Source of the DNA: Nitrococcus mobilis
GTDB lineage: Bacteria > Pseudomonadota > Gammaproteobacteria > Nitrococcales > Nitrococcaceae
DNA: 46,747 nucleotides
Assembly: GCA_024102725.1 (NCBI GenBank)
Contig: JAGFJL010000018.1
Span: forward strand, 1 to 46,747
Direction of reading: 5' to 3'
Within the stretch, counting starts at the first letter, position 1. Each line of letters begins with the position of its first letter. This document shows positions 35,519 to 43,545 of this stretch, piece after piece. The notes under the pieces are model-generated. The model was given only the letters and a program-made list of their open reading frames with translations, searched no databases and was not told where the DNA came from. A program made the position numbers and the translations under genes.

Positions 35519-37039
35519 TCAATGTTCGCTTAGTGGTGGCTTTCTGCACCAAAAGCTATAGAGGCTCCCGAACGTATTGGGGTGCGTCTCCTCGAACTCA
35601 GCCCAGGCTTCGAGGTCCAGCCACTTGTGGCCGTCCGGGAATTTGCTCCAGAATCGATCCTGCAGCAACCCGGGAAGCTCGAAGCCGCGGAATTCCAGTC
35701 CCAGCTCTTTGAGGCACTGTCCGAGTTCCGGGATTGTGTACTGATGCTCTACGACGTGGAACAGGAGATCCTTGCAGCCGCTCATCGAGAAAAAATCCCA
35801 TCGGTTGGGCAAGTTGGGTCCATCAATCAGCTGCGGCCTATTCAGCATGAGTTCCCGCCGATAAGATCGGATAAATTTCGCGTCCGGAACACCGCCTCGG
35901 CTCGCGACATCGTCACGGATTCGTATTATCTCTCTGCGGGCGAGGCGGCTGTATAGTGCGATATACATCAATCCGCCGGGGCGCAGGCGATCGACCAAAG
36001 CTCTCCATCCCTCCATGGGATCATCCAGATGATGTAGCACACCGGAACTCTCAATGATGTCGAATTGATCGGGCAGCTTTGGAAGGTCGCGGATGTCGCA
36101 TTGAGCGAACCGAATGTTGGAGTTCCAATATTTGTTCGACATCCGAATGGCGTAGGCAAGGCTTGCTTTGCTAAAGTCGATGGCGAGAACGCTCGCCTGG
36201 TCACCGTAGCCCGACGCCATAGCCATTACGTCCCGTCCAGTCCCGCACCCGGCGGCAAGGATGTCCCAGGTTCTGTCCCAGGGGGGGAACTCGTCGTCGC
36301 TAAAGTGCTTACGCATGGTTTCGATTCTGCTTCCCGGCTTGCGAAGCCGCATGTTCAGCCACCGAGGGTACGGGTTTTCTTCGTACATCGCCGCCACCTG
36401 ATGTGGCGTCTTTAGGGGGACGAGTTGCTCGATGGAGTGTTTGATTCGGTCTTCTTCGCGGCGCTCCTGCGCTCGTCCGCGGGCCAATTCGGCGAGTGGG
36501 CCGATCGCTGAAATTTCACTCCAGTTAACTGAAAATTGCTCCGGGTCGCGGTAGAGGGCGAGTTGGTAGAGTTCGTGCACTCCTAATGAATTGCCCTTAT
36601 CCGAGGAGCGGTTCAGGCGGGCGGAAAGCGCTTCCAAAGCGCGCTCTTCCGCGTCTGAAACAAAATAAACATATTGGTTGTTAATGCACTGCTGAATGAG
36701 CGCCGTTGCAAATACCTGAATATCCTCATGATTCAGCAATGTTCCACGCTCGAGAAGAAGCAACTTGCGGACCTCGGTGAGCAACAACTCGTGTTCTATT
36801 TCATCGCTGATGCGCTCTCGCAGCAATTCGAGCAATTCCACCTTGGCTAGCAGCCTCCTACCTTGCGCGGATAGCAGCCACTGCGCTCCTTCGCTCCAGC
36901 CCTGGCTTCGCCCCACTCTGAGAGCAGGCTCGAGTGGATGCGGTGTTTTGATAAGGCGCCGGGCCATGTCGGCGAAAGATGTTTTCTTGACCGCAAGCTT
37001 GACTGCATGTCGTACTTGGTTGGTTATGGAGTGCTGCAT
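35519..37039 (-). CDS. Class I SAM methyltransferase with long N-terminal domain
   Basis: The protein has 506 residues from ATG 37039, which has GAGGAG four bases upstream; the frame stays open 96 codons further but those codons look non-coding. Residues about 170-190 hold MYEENPYPRWLNM, a hallmark of tetratricopeptide/tandem methyltransferases. Motif I is DILAAGCGTGRDVMAMA, then VLAIDFSKASLAYAI, CDIRDLP and FDIIESSGVLHHLDDP, RLRPGGLMYIALYS. The N-terminal 150 residues are helical and charged and unassigned. Composition is AT-richer than the core. It points away from the HPr-rel-type module. The end is 73 bases from the beta-helix gene, which is convergent. Confidence 0.8.
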   Translation of the reverse strand: MQHSITNQVRHAVKLAVKKTSFADMARRLIKTPHPLEPALRVGRSQGWSEGAQWLLSAQGRRLLAKVELLELLRERISDEIEHELLLTEVRKLLLLERGTLLNHEDIQVFATALIQQCINNQYVYFVSDAEERALEALSARLNRSSDKGNSLGVHELYQLALYRDPEQFSVNWSEISAIGPLAELARGRAQERREEDRIKHSIEQLVPLKTPHQVAAMYEENPYPRWLNMRLRKPGSRIETMRKHFSDDEFPPWDRTWDILAAGCGTGRDVMAMASGYGDQASVLAIDFSKASLAYAIRMSNKYWNSNIRFAQCDIRDLPKLPDQFDIIESSGVLHHLDDPMEGWRALVDRLRPGGLMYIALYSRLARREIIRIRDDVASRGGVPDAKFIRSYRRELMLNRPQLIDGPNLPNRWDFFSMSGCKDLLFHVVEHQYTIPELGQCLKELGLEFRGFELPGLLQDRFWSKFPDGHKWLDLEAWAEFEETHPNTFGSLYSFWCRKPPLSEH

Positions 37040-38347
37040 TTCTCTCCTCATTATCGTGGTCGTCCAGCAACCTTGTCGGCTGCAACAGCAAGCTCGCATC
37101 GAGCAACTCCGTGCTGAATAGATGCTGAATCTTCCTACGCGCGCCTTCCAAATACTGTTTGCCAGAATTTCGCTGACGCGACGGCATCGCTCGGGCACTG
37201 CTGAATATCCACTAAAAGCAGGGCCTGGGGCTTTGTCGAAGTGAGGCCCGAGCCGACGCACGAACACCGGTTCGGCCTCATCTCGGAGTATCCCTTTTAT
37301 ACTACCTAATGCTTTAACGAGTAGCATTTATATAAATAGCACTAATGGTGCTCGGTCATGCCATCTGCCCACGGTATCGTTTAAGGTACTGTTAAATCCC
37401 GTTGTCCGCTTCGGCCAACAATCGCCTCATGGAAGCCTCGCAAAGGCTGTTTTCCCTGGTGTGCGCTGCTCGGCTTTGTGTCGCTCGCTCGAAGGCCAGC
37501 GGTGGGGCACCGCTCTTTTCTGCTGCGCCGCCGGCCGGGTCTGGTGTAAATGTTACGAGACACCGGCGCCGAACTCGGTTTCAACGTGTTCTCTATGAGG
37601 CGCTGGACATCAATGTGCCCCGGCCGAGACTAAAGCGATGGTCGTCGTGATTGCGAAAAATGCGCTTCGGATGAATTTGGTAGTAATGCTTGCCAATCCA
37701 CACTAAAGTTTAAGTTGCTGGGTTCCGAGCATCTAAAAGATGCCAGGTTGAACTTGGCAGGGTGGCCTGGCACGCTGCTAAAGACAGTGATGAGTAGCAC
37801 GCGATACCGCCGGCGAGATTGATCTTTGCCGTGCCGCCCGGCCCATTTTGGCTGGGTGTGACGTAAAGAAGCGTTTATGGTCATAGTAATGCCGAGGAGG
37901 AAGGGCTGTACTACGTGGAGTCGACCGGAATACGGCAGGGGTTTGTAACAACGTGTGCTCCCGAGTGGTGGTGCAGGCTGTGTGGCCGCTGAGCGCGGGT
38001 GTGGCAGCGTGAGCAAATCTTGCGTTTGCGCCTCGCGATGCGTCAAAACCTTTTACACATTCTGGACGGTTGGGACAGCCAGGCAATATTTTATTTTTTA
38101 AGCATTTAATTAATAATGATTTTTTTGTTTAGCCTGTTTCTTGCATGGGAACCATGGTGCCTGCTAAGGAAGCTCTTGTTAATTGACCCGTCGCCCCGAG
38201 CGCGGCGGGGGCTTTAGGAGGATCTTGTCGAAAGGCTGGGTATGACGGAATTTTACAAAACTTTCTGTTATAAGAAGGACTTGAGGGTTTCCGTGACGTT
38301 GATGGTTAATTCTAGCGATTGATATTCAAGGCGGGAGGCGTCTTTCG
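37040..38347. other. 1.3 kb gene-free region between divergent genes
   Basis: I see no credible gene. Notable items: ATTTATATAAAT with an adjacent hairpin AGCAC-TAATG-GTGCT (37338-37352), a possible TAGTATAAA -10-like box on the minus strand near 37290-37310, an AT-rich tract (38084-38130) that could be an UP element or promoter region, a palindrome GGAACCATGGTGCC (38148-38161) and a hairpin (38187-38209). Several open frames lack protein-like sequence. Divergent promoters for the 506-residue methyltransferase and for the peptide-modification module should be here. Confidence 0.55.
38187..38215 (+). terminator. GC-rich hairpin with short T tract
   Basis: CCCGTCGC (38187-38194) can pair with GCGGCGGG (38202-38209), or GCCCC (38193-38197) with GGGGC (38208-38212), followed by TTT. 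It lies 133 bases upstream of the next gene, so it could be an attenuator in that gene's leader or simply a terminator of upstream transcription. The T-run is only three bases, so this is weak. Confidence 0.3.
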
Positions 38348-39037
38348 ATGTCAGAGGAGCGACAAACCGGAAACGGGGGCGATGCAAGCCGCAGCTCGGT
38401 CGACCGCAACCGGCGCCGAGTGACTACGGCGGCGGCAGCGGCTGTTCCAGCGTTTTTCATCTTACGCCCGCGATTGGGAGCGGCCGCTTCCAACGCGTCG
38501 GTGGGCAGCGGTACGGCCCAGGCTACGCCTTCGTGCAGTGGGCGCTCGCCCGGATTCTGGAAGAATCACCCGGGCGAGTGGCCTGCCGGCTGTAAGCCGG
38601 GTTCACCGATGCTCGTAGCAGAAGGTGGAAGGAGGGATTCCCCGAGCGTCGGCCTTCGGGGCAGCGAGGATAATATTCGGTATCCGGCTGTGGGTTCGGT
38701 GTTAGCGGGGCATTCCGAAGTCGCGTTCGCAGGGGGAACGCCGTTTTTCGACCTCGTTGCCTGGGGTGAGCATTTTCAGGTGCCACGGCCGGATCAGCTA
38801 TCGCTTATGAGCGTGTTGCATCTTCCCGGGGAAAAAGAGGATCCCTATCGAATGGGAGCCTACTTCGTCGCCGCCATGCTTAATGCAAAGAGCGGTTTGA
38901 CGCGGCCGCTGCCGGTAGAGACGGTGCAGGAAATGTGGTGGCAGTGGGTCCGTCGAGGATATTATTCGCCGTCGCCGGGGGTGGACCGCTGGTACGCCGA
39001 AGATATCAAGCGCTACTTCGAGACCACCTGGGCTTAA
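38348..39037 (+). CDS. Exported SPGFWKNH-motif protein, first gene of the peptide-modification module
   Basis: This 229-residue protein starts at ATG 38348 with GGGAGG nine bases upstream. Residues 20-45 look like a twin-arginine type signal (DRNRRRVTTAAAAAVPAFFI), with RRR ahead of a long hydrophobic segment. The mature part has a cysteine (Cys63) and the SPGFWKNH motif at about residues 67-74, then PGEWPAGCK; this motif occurs in assorted bacterial surface proteins. The rest has FVAAMLNAKSGLTRPLPVET and a Trp-rich EMWWQWVRRGYYS stretch. Its TAA overlaps an ATG of the PqqD-like gene (TAATG at 39035), so it is likely to be functionally linked to that chaperone, possibly as its substrate. No enzyme activity is evident. 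Confidence 0.7.
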   Translation: MSEERQTGNGGDASRSSVDRNRRRVTTAAAAAVPAFFILRPRLGAAASNASVGSGTAQATPSCSGRSPGFWKNHPGEWPAGCKPGSPMLVAEGGRRDSPSVGLRGSEDNIRYPAVGSVLAGHSEVAFAGGTPFFDLVAWGEHFQVPRPDQLSLMSVLHLPGEKEDPYRMGAYFVAAMLNAKSGLTRPLPVETVQEMWWQWVRRGYYSPSPGVDRWYAEDIKRYFETTWA

Positions 39038-39060
39038 TGACCGTTTCTTGTGAGGGCGTG

Positions 39061-39324
39061 ATGGAACGCTGGTATGCCAGCGTTGACCCGCCCGTGCGGA
39101 CCTGCCGCTGGGAAGACGGACTAATTGCCTACCGGACCGATTCCGGCGAGACGTTCCGCTTCGACGTGGCCGTATTCAAGATATTGGATTGGCTGGCGGC
39201 TGGTCCGGTACCCGCCGGCGATCTCCTCGCGCTACTTGACCGCGAATTGGTCGATGAGGAGCCTGAGGATCTGCTGGCAAGGCTGGAACAGGCGGGGCTT
39301 GCAAGCCGGGAAACAACATGTTGA
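39061..39324 (+). CDS. PqqD-family peptide chaperone (HPr-rel-A type)
   Basis: This product has 87 residues from ATG 39061 (GAGGG four bases upstream), or 95 from ATG 39037, which overlaps the previous stop. PqqD-like winged-helix features are CRWEDGLIAYRTDSGETFRF and FKILDWLAAGPVPAGDLLAL, then a second helix pair ending in LLARLEQAGLASRE. PqqD domains bind leader peptides and present them to modifying enzymes; lasso B1 proteins are relatives. Its stop overlaps the kinase start. The combination with an HprK-like kinase matches the HPr-rel-A system (TIGR04353/TIGR04352, from memory). Confidence 0.82.
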   Translation: MERWYASVDPPVRTCRWEDGLIAYRTDSGETFRFDVAVFKILDWLAAGPVPAGDLLALLDRELVDEEPEDLLARLEQAGLASRETTC

Positions 39325-40235
39325 TCGGCGAGCTCGGGGCGGCGGAGCTCCGTCGCCGGTTGTGCGGCGGAGGACTCGGTTTGCGTCTGTCTCCCTTTAC
39401 CGTGCGTCTCTACAGCCGGTTCCGTGCGCTGGCCTCGGCCATGGCACATATGTACGCTGATTTCCCGCTGGCCGATGGCGCTTTCGCCGACTTCAGTATC
39501 ACCATCCGGTCGCGGCGTTGGTGGAAGCCGCAGGCGGTCTTCGAGCTCGATGGGCAGCGGCCTTTCTGGCCGTTACCAGCCGATCAAGCCTATCCTATGT
39601 TCGAATGGGGTTTGAACTGGTGCATCGCCAACCACGTGCAGGACTATCTTATCTTGCATGCTGCGGTTCTGGAAAGAGACGGCGGGGCGCTGATTCTGCC
39701 AGGGCCCTCCGGTGCCGGTAAGAGTACGTTAACCGCAGGGCTGGCGCTTTCGGGCTGGCGTTTACTCTCTGACGAGCTAACGCTTCTCCGCCTGGAAGAC
39801 GGCAGAGTCCAGGGTTTGGCGCGGCCCGTGAGCCTGAAGAACGAATCGATCGATCTGGTGCGGCGGCTCGCTCCCCATGCAGTGCTCTCGCCGGCATCGC
39901 ACAATACGGCCAAGGGCACCGTGCGCCTTCTGGCGCCACCCGCCTCCGCCGTCGCTCGGCTTGCGGAGCTCGCCACGCCGCGCTGGCTCGTTGTACCTCA
40001 ATTCGAACCGGGCGAGGAGACTCGGCTGCAGCCATTGGGCCGGACGTACGCTTTTATGAGCGCCGCCCAATCCGCTTTTAACTATGCCGAGCTCGGGGTA
40101 ACCGGCTTCGAGCTGCTTGCCGATACGGTCGCGCGCTGCGCACCGTATTCTCTAATCATTGGCTCTCTCGACCAGGCTTTAATGGTGCTCGACGAGCTTA
40201 CGGCTACTGCGGTGACCGAGGCAAATGCTTCATGA
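39318..40235 (+). CDS. HprK-related kinase A
   Basis: This 305-residue protein has the P-loop GPSGAGKST (Gly129 to Thr137, Lys135), preceded by the HprK-typical histidine-rich strand YLILHAAVLERDGGALILP. LLSDELTLLRLEDGRV follows with the acidic SDE element near residues 150-155, and SHNTAKGTVRLLAPP after. Full HprK phosphorylates Ser46 of HPr; this shorter relative belongs to a family found with PqqD-like proteins and may phosphorylate a peptide or protein serine, as PadeK-type kinases do in lasso clusters. Start ATG 39318 lies inside the PqqD gene end. Confidence 0.87.
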   Translation: MLIGELGAAELRRRLCGGGLGLRLSPFTVRLYSRFRALASAMAHMYADFPLADGAFADFSITIRSRRWWKPQAVFELDGQRPFWPLPADQAYPMFEWGLNWCIANHVQDYLILHAAVLERDGGALILPGPSGAGKSTLTAGLALSGWRLLSDELTLLRLEDGRVQGLARPVSLKNESIDLVRRLAPHAVLSPASHNTAKGTVRLLAPPASAVARLAELATPRWLVVPQFEPGEETRLQPLGRTYAFMSAAQSAFNYAELGVTGFELLADTVARCAPYSLIIGSLDQALMVLDELTATAVTEANAS

Positions 40236-41332
40236 GGCGCCGTTCCCGGCCGCTGCTGATTCGGGTACTGATGCAGCCATCGTATATGGCCCGGCTCAGG
40301 GATGGCGAGTGGGACTTGCTCGTTCAGCAGGCCCGGGCGAGCGGCCTGTTAGGCCGGCTTGACTGGCTTGCCCGGCAGCTCGGCCCGGACGCCCAATTGC
40401 CGGCCGCTCCGCGTGCCCACTTACGTTGGGCGGCGCGTAGAGCCGAATGCTGCCATCGCGAAACCCGCTACGAGATAACCCGTCTTCGCCAGGCGCTGCG
40501 CCGGGCGAATGTGCCGCTGGTACTACTCAAAGGGGCGGCTTACGTGCATGCTGGCTTGGACACGGTTCATGGGCGTTTCTTCGAGGACGTGGATATCATC
40601 GTTCCGCGCCACTGCCTCGCGGCGGTGGAGAGTGCGCTGATGTTGGCCGGCTGGGCCCCTACCCACCTCGATGCCTACGACCAGCGCTATTATCGGGAGT
40701 GGATGCATGAGCTGCCGCCCATGGAGCATCACCAGCGCGGCACTACAGTGGATGTTCATCACAACATCCTGCCGCTGAGTGGACGATTACGGCCTTCGGC
40801 GACGCTTCTGCTGAGGGGCGTGGTGCCATGGCCCGAGGCGGGTATGGAGGATGTCTATACGCTCTCGCCGCCGGATATGGTGTTGCATAGTGCTACCCAC
40901 CTTTTCCACGACGGCGAATTGACCTATGGGCTGCGGGATCTCTCGGATCTGGATCTGCTGCTGCGGCAGTTATCCGCCGATCCGGCGTTTTGGGATACCC
41001 TTGTGGAGCGGGCCGATCAGCTGATGCTGGGGCGTCCGCTGTTCTATGCCATTACCTGTTTGGTGAGCCTGTTGGATACGCCGGTGCCGTTGGCCGTGCG
41101 GCGCCGTGTCGAAGCCTTTGCGCCGCCGCCGTTGCAGCGGGGTCTGATGCTCGCGCTGCTCCAGCGCGGTCTGCGCCCCCAGCATCCGAGCTGCAACGGA
41201 TGGGATGTGCGAGTGGCGCGCTTCGCGTTGTACGTGCGCTCGCATTGGCTCAAAATGCCTCCGCTGCGCCTGATTCGACATCTGCTGCGTAAGGCGATGG
41301 TACGTGAGATGGCGACTCCTGCGCCGCGGTGA
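40232..41332 (+). CDS. Nucleotidyltransferase family protein (NTP_transf_5-like)
   Basis: This 366-residue protein opens with charged helices, then ANVPLVLLKGAAYVHAGLDT and GRFFEDVDIIVPRH (about residues 113-126), the G-x(n)-D-x-D pattern of the NTase fold where the aspartates bind metal. DVHHNILPLSGRL and DLSDLDLLLRQLS follow, typical of the MNT-like PF14907 family seen next to HprK-like genes in lasso peptide and HPr-rel clusters. It may transfer a nucleotidyl group to a phosphoserine or other group on the peptide. ATG 40232 overlaps the kinase stop by ATGA. Confidence 0.85.
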   Translation: MRRRSRPLLIRVLMQPSYMARLRDGEWDLLVQQARASGLLGRLDWLARQLGPDAQLPAAPRAHLRWAARRAECCHRETRYEITRLRQALRRANVPLVLLKGAAYVHAGLDTVHGRFFEDVDIIVPRHCLAAVESALMLAGWAPTHLDAYDQRYYREWMHELPPMEHHQRGTTVDVHHNILPLSGRLRPSATLLLRGVVPWPEAGMEDVYTLSPPDMVLHSATHLFHDGELTYGLRDLSDLDLLLRQLSADPAFWDTLVERADQLMLGRPLFYAITCLVSLLDTPVPLAVRRRVEAFAPPPLQRGLMLALLQRGLRPQHPSCNGWDVRVARFALYVRSHWLKMPPLRLIRHLLRKAMVREMATPAPR

Positions 41333-41517
41333 TTCGTGCGTCGACTCGCCTGGGATTGTGTCCCGGAAATATGTGGCAAGCCCATGGGCAGCAGCTATGT
41401 TGGGCGGATTTTTCGGTACCCACCGTAGGCTTGGATGAGAATCCGGGCCGGTCACTCGAGATCACCCGCATGTCGAAAACCCCAGTAATCGGGAGCCCAC
41501 AGCAAGGCCGGGGCTGA
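41329..41517 (+). CDS. Possible 62-codon ORF coupled to the nucleotidyltransferase
   Basis: A GTG at 41329 overlaps the previous TGA and opens a 62-codon frame with two cysteines (in GLCPGNM and QLCWADF). It has no recognised motif: the T-V-G pattern before LDENPG looks lasso-like at first, but the Asp/Glu positions do not fit a ring at residue 7-9. Upstream GCGCCGCGGT gives no good ribosome binding site. It is listed because the module lacks an obvious short peptide substrate. Chance is the default explanation. Confidence 0.15.
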   Translation: MIRASTRLGLCPGNMWQAHGQQLCWADFSVPTVGLDENPGRSLEITRMSKTPVIGSPQQGRG

Positions 41518-41552
41518 GAAGAAATTTTTCAGTTGGGCCAGATGAAGATCGT

Positions 41553-42302
41553 ATGCGAGAGGGAAGCCCCGAGAATTTCGAGTTGCGTTGGCGCAGCCGG
41601 TTCGAGCGTTTCGGCCGGAGTTACGACTCGGATGCACTGATCGCCGGTTGGAGCGCTAGCGGTTTGGCGGCGCGGCTACGGGCTTTCGAGACGCTGTTCG
41701 ACGGTGCCCAACAAGGCGAGTGGCTCGATGTCGGCTGCGGCGCAGGCACCTATGTGCGGGCGCTGCTTGGGCGAGGGGTCGAGCGGGTTTACGGGCTGGA
41801 TTACTCCGTGCCGAGCCTGGAGAAGGCCAAGGCCATGACCTCTGGGGATGCGGCTGTGTGGTTGGCCGGTGATGCACGCCGGCTGCCGTTTCGAGCGGCG
41901 ACCTTTGCTGGTGTTTTGTGCTTTGGTGTGACACAAGCACTGGCTGATTGCGAGGCATTGGTCAATGAGCTTGTTCGCGTTACGCGGCCCGAAGGCGAAA
42001 TATGGATTGATGGCCTGAACCGAGGCTGTGCGCTGCATGCGGGGGAGGTGTTGATGCAGCGTTTGCGGCAGCAGCCGTTGCGAGTGCGCTACGAGAATGC
42101 TGAAGGTCTGCGGCAGCTGTTGCTCACAGCCGGCTGCGTCAACGCACGCATCGATTGGGTGCCCATCTTTCCTCGAAAGCTGCAGCGGCTACAGGCTGTA
42201 AGTGATTGGATGCAGTTGGGGAAAATGCCTGGGATCGGTCGGGTGATGAGCCATGCATTTCTTATTCATGCTCGGAAGGGGCCGGCTCCGGCTTCCCCCT
42301 AG
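41553..42302 (+). CDS. Class I SAM-dependent methyltransferase
   Basis: This 249-residue protein starts at ATG 41553 without a strong ribosome binding site. It has the canonical motifs EWLDVGCGAGTYVRALLGRG (motif I), GLDYSVPSLEKAK (acidic residue after strand 2), LAGDARRLPF and FAGVLCFGVTQALADCEALV, then TRPEGEIWIDGLN. The fold is the ubiE-like class. It may methylate the module's peptide or a glycan. Its 3' end overlaps the end of the convergent sulfotransferase gene by 41 bases. Confidence 0.83.
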   Translation: MREGSPENFELRWRSRFERFGRSYDSDALIAGWSASGLAARLRAFETLFDGAQQGEWLDVGCGAGTYVRALLGRGVERVYGLDYSVPSLEKAKAMTSGDAAVWLAGDARRLPFRAATFAGVLCFGVTQALADCEALVNELVRVTRPEGEIWIDGLNRGCALHAGEVLMQRLRQQPLRVRYENAEGLRQLLLTAGCVNARIDWVPIFPRKLQRLQAVSDWMQLGKMPGIGRVMSHAFLIHARKGPAPASP

Positions 42303-43317
42303 TATTTGATCTCTCGATAAGGTCTTTATTGCTGCCATCGAGGAACAGGTTTCCGGCACGGGTTTCGGCGACAACTCTGTAGACGGCCCGCTGTATCTCC
42401 TGCGAGAGACTAGAGCGCCAGCTGTGGGCTGCTATTTCGGGATTTTTGAAAACGCTGTAGTAGCGGCTTTGGTGGGTGCGGGTGCTTGCCTTGATAAAGG
42501 CATGTGTCTGCGCATTGAATTCTAAACCGGTCCAGTCGAACATCCGTCGGGTCACTGCTTCAGGATTCTGGCATAGATCTTCGTAACGTATCGTTAATAT
42601 ACGGTTGCCACCGGCCGTCTCGACCAAGGCCTTATCGTTACAGAGCACCCATTGCCAGGCGAGCCGCTCGATGGGGGGGGCCTGTCGTAGCCTCTGCAGA
42701 GTGATTCCATATTCATTGGCGATGCGGGTGCGGGCGAGCAGGGCGAGCAGGGGAATGTCCTCGCCTACGCTTTCCCCGTCGGTGAACCGTTTCTGGCTCT
42801 TTCCGCGGATCACCGAGGCCACATAGCCGCAAGGGTGGCGGATAATGAGCACCCCGACGGCTTGGGGTAAGGCGCTGGTTATAATGCCGAGACGGGAGAC
42901 CGACTCGATGGATTTCCAAAGCACTCGGGCGTGGCGCGTGGCGGAAGCCGGAAGCCACAAGCGGGCGTGTGCCTCGCCTTTGAACTTGGCTTCTAGCTTT
43001 GCCAGCCGTATGGCGAACTCGTTCCATAGATGCTGTGGATAGGATAAGTAGGACTTGGCGAATGAAGGCAAAGAGGCCGCAATCTTGGTATCGCGGAGTG
43101 CGGGCAGTGTGCGCACGAAATCCTCTAGCTGCCTTGCATAAAGCGGAGCTTCATCCGGCTCCGGCGCTATGGGCATGAAGTTCAATCGACCAAAGCTGTC
43201 CGGTTCGTGGCGATAGAGGGTATCAGGGTGGCTGTCGAAGATTTTTCCCAGCCAAGTGGTACCGGAACGGGGCATTCCAAATAGTAAGATGGGCCCGCGT
43301 ATGGTATCGGAGGTCAT
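42262..43317 (-). CDS. Sulfotransferase family protein
   Basis: This 351-residue protein has the PAPS 5'-phosphosulfate loop FGMPRSGTTWLGKIFDSHP (Pro16 to Trp22) and, near the middle, VLIIRHPCGYVASVIRG, equivalent to the 3'-phosphate binding strand-helix region. Sulfotransferases of this kind transfer sulfate from PAPS to sugars, lipids or peptides. It is cytoplasmic by appearance. In this place it could sulfate the EPS or the product of the neighbouring module; lasso clusters also carry such genes (family knowledge). It is convergent with the methyltransferase and divergent from the lasso-cyclase-like gene. Confidence 0.87.
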   Translation of the reverse strand: MTSDTIRGPILLFGMPRSGTTWLGKIFDSHPDTLYRHEPDSFGRLNFMPIAPEPDEAPLYARQLEDFVRTLPALRDTKIAASLPSFAKSYLSYPQHLWNEFAIRLAKLEAKFKGEAHARLWLPASATRHARVLWKSIESVSRLGIITSALPQAVGVLIIRHPCGYVASVIRGKSQKRFTDGESVGEDIPLLALLARTRIANEYGITLQRLRQAPPIERLAWQWVLCNDKALVETAGGNRILTIRYEDLCQNPEAVTRRMFDWTGLEFNAQTHAFIKASTRTHQSRYYSVFKNPEIAAHSWRSSLSQEIQRAVYRVVAETRAGNLFLDGSNKDLIERSNTRGKPEPAPSEHE

Positions 43318-43488
43318 TTTTATCGGTACCTGATAATCGGTGAGTTTCTCGCCATATTATCGACGTTTGGTTCATCAAGGAATCTGTACGCCACCGGCAC
43401 TTGCGAAAAATCTGCAGTATAAAGTGTGATGAAATAGGCGGCGGTTCTCAATGTCATGAAAAAATAGTGAGACACTACCGGAGAGTAC

Positions 43489-43521
43489 CCCGTTTAGCCT
43501 TTTTGTTGCTATTTAAACGGG
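43489..43521 (+). promoter_or_regulatory. Inverted repeat in the leader of the asparagine synthase-like gene
   Basis: CCCGTTTA (43489-43496) and TAAACGGG (43514-43521) form a perfect 8-base inverted repeat with a 17-base T-rich loop, 24 bases upstream of ATG 43546 and ten bases before the AAGGAG ribosome binding site. It could be an operator or a hairpin that controls translation. A true terminator is less likely, as a T-run does not follow the stem. Confidence 0.35.
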
Positions 43522-43545
43522 AGTAGGCCCAAGGAGATTGAATCT

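Noticed and set aside
37040..37327. Upstream extension of the 506-residue methyltransferase
   Set aside because: The ATG at 37039 has a strong ribosome binding site and the extension has a cysteine/arginine-rich, non-family sequence.
37750..37785. Sigma-54-like promoter TGGCACGCTGCT near 37767
   Set aside because: The -24 element TGGCAC is present, but no TTGC is at the required distance on either strand.
37402..38086. Several open frames of 60-140 codons in the gene-free region
   Set aside because: Their residues (many Arg, Ser, Pro, His) look like chance frames and none has a ribosome binding site or recognisable motif.
41428..41517. Lasso-type core peptide starting at the Gly of TVGLDENPG
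   Set aside because: A T-x-G leader end is present, but no Asp or Glu is at core position 7, 8 or 9, and the usual YxxP leader motif is missing.
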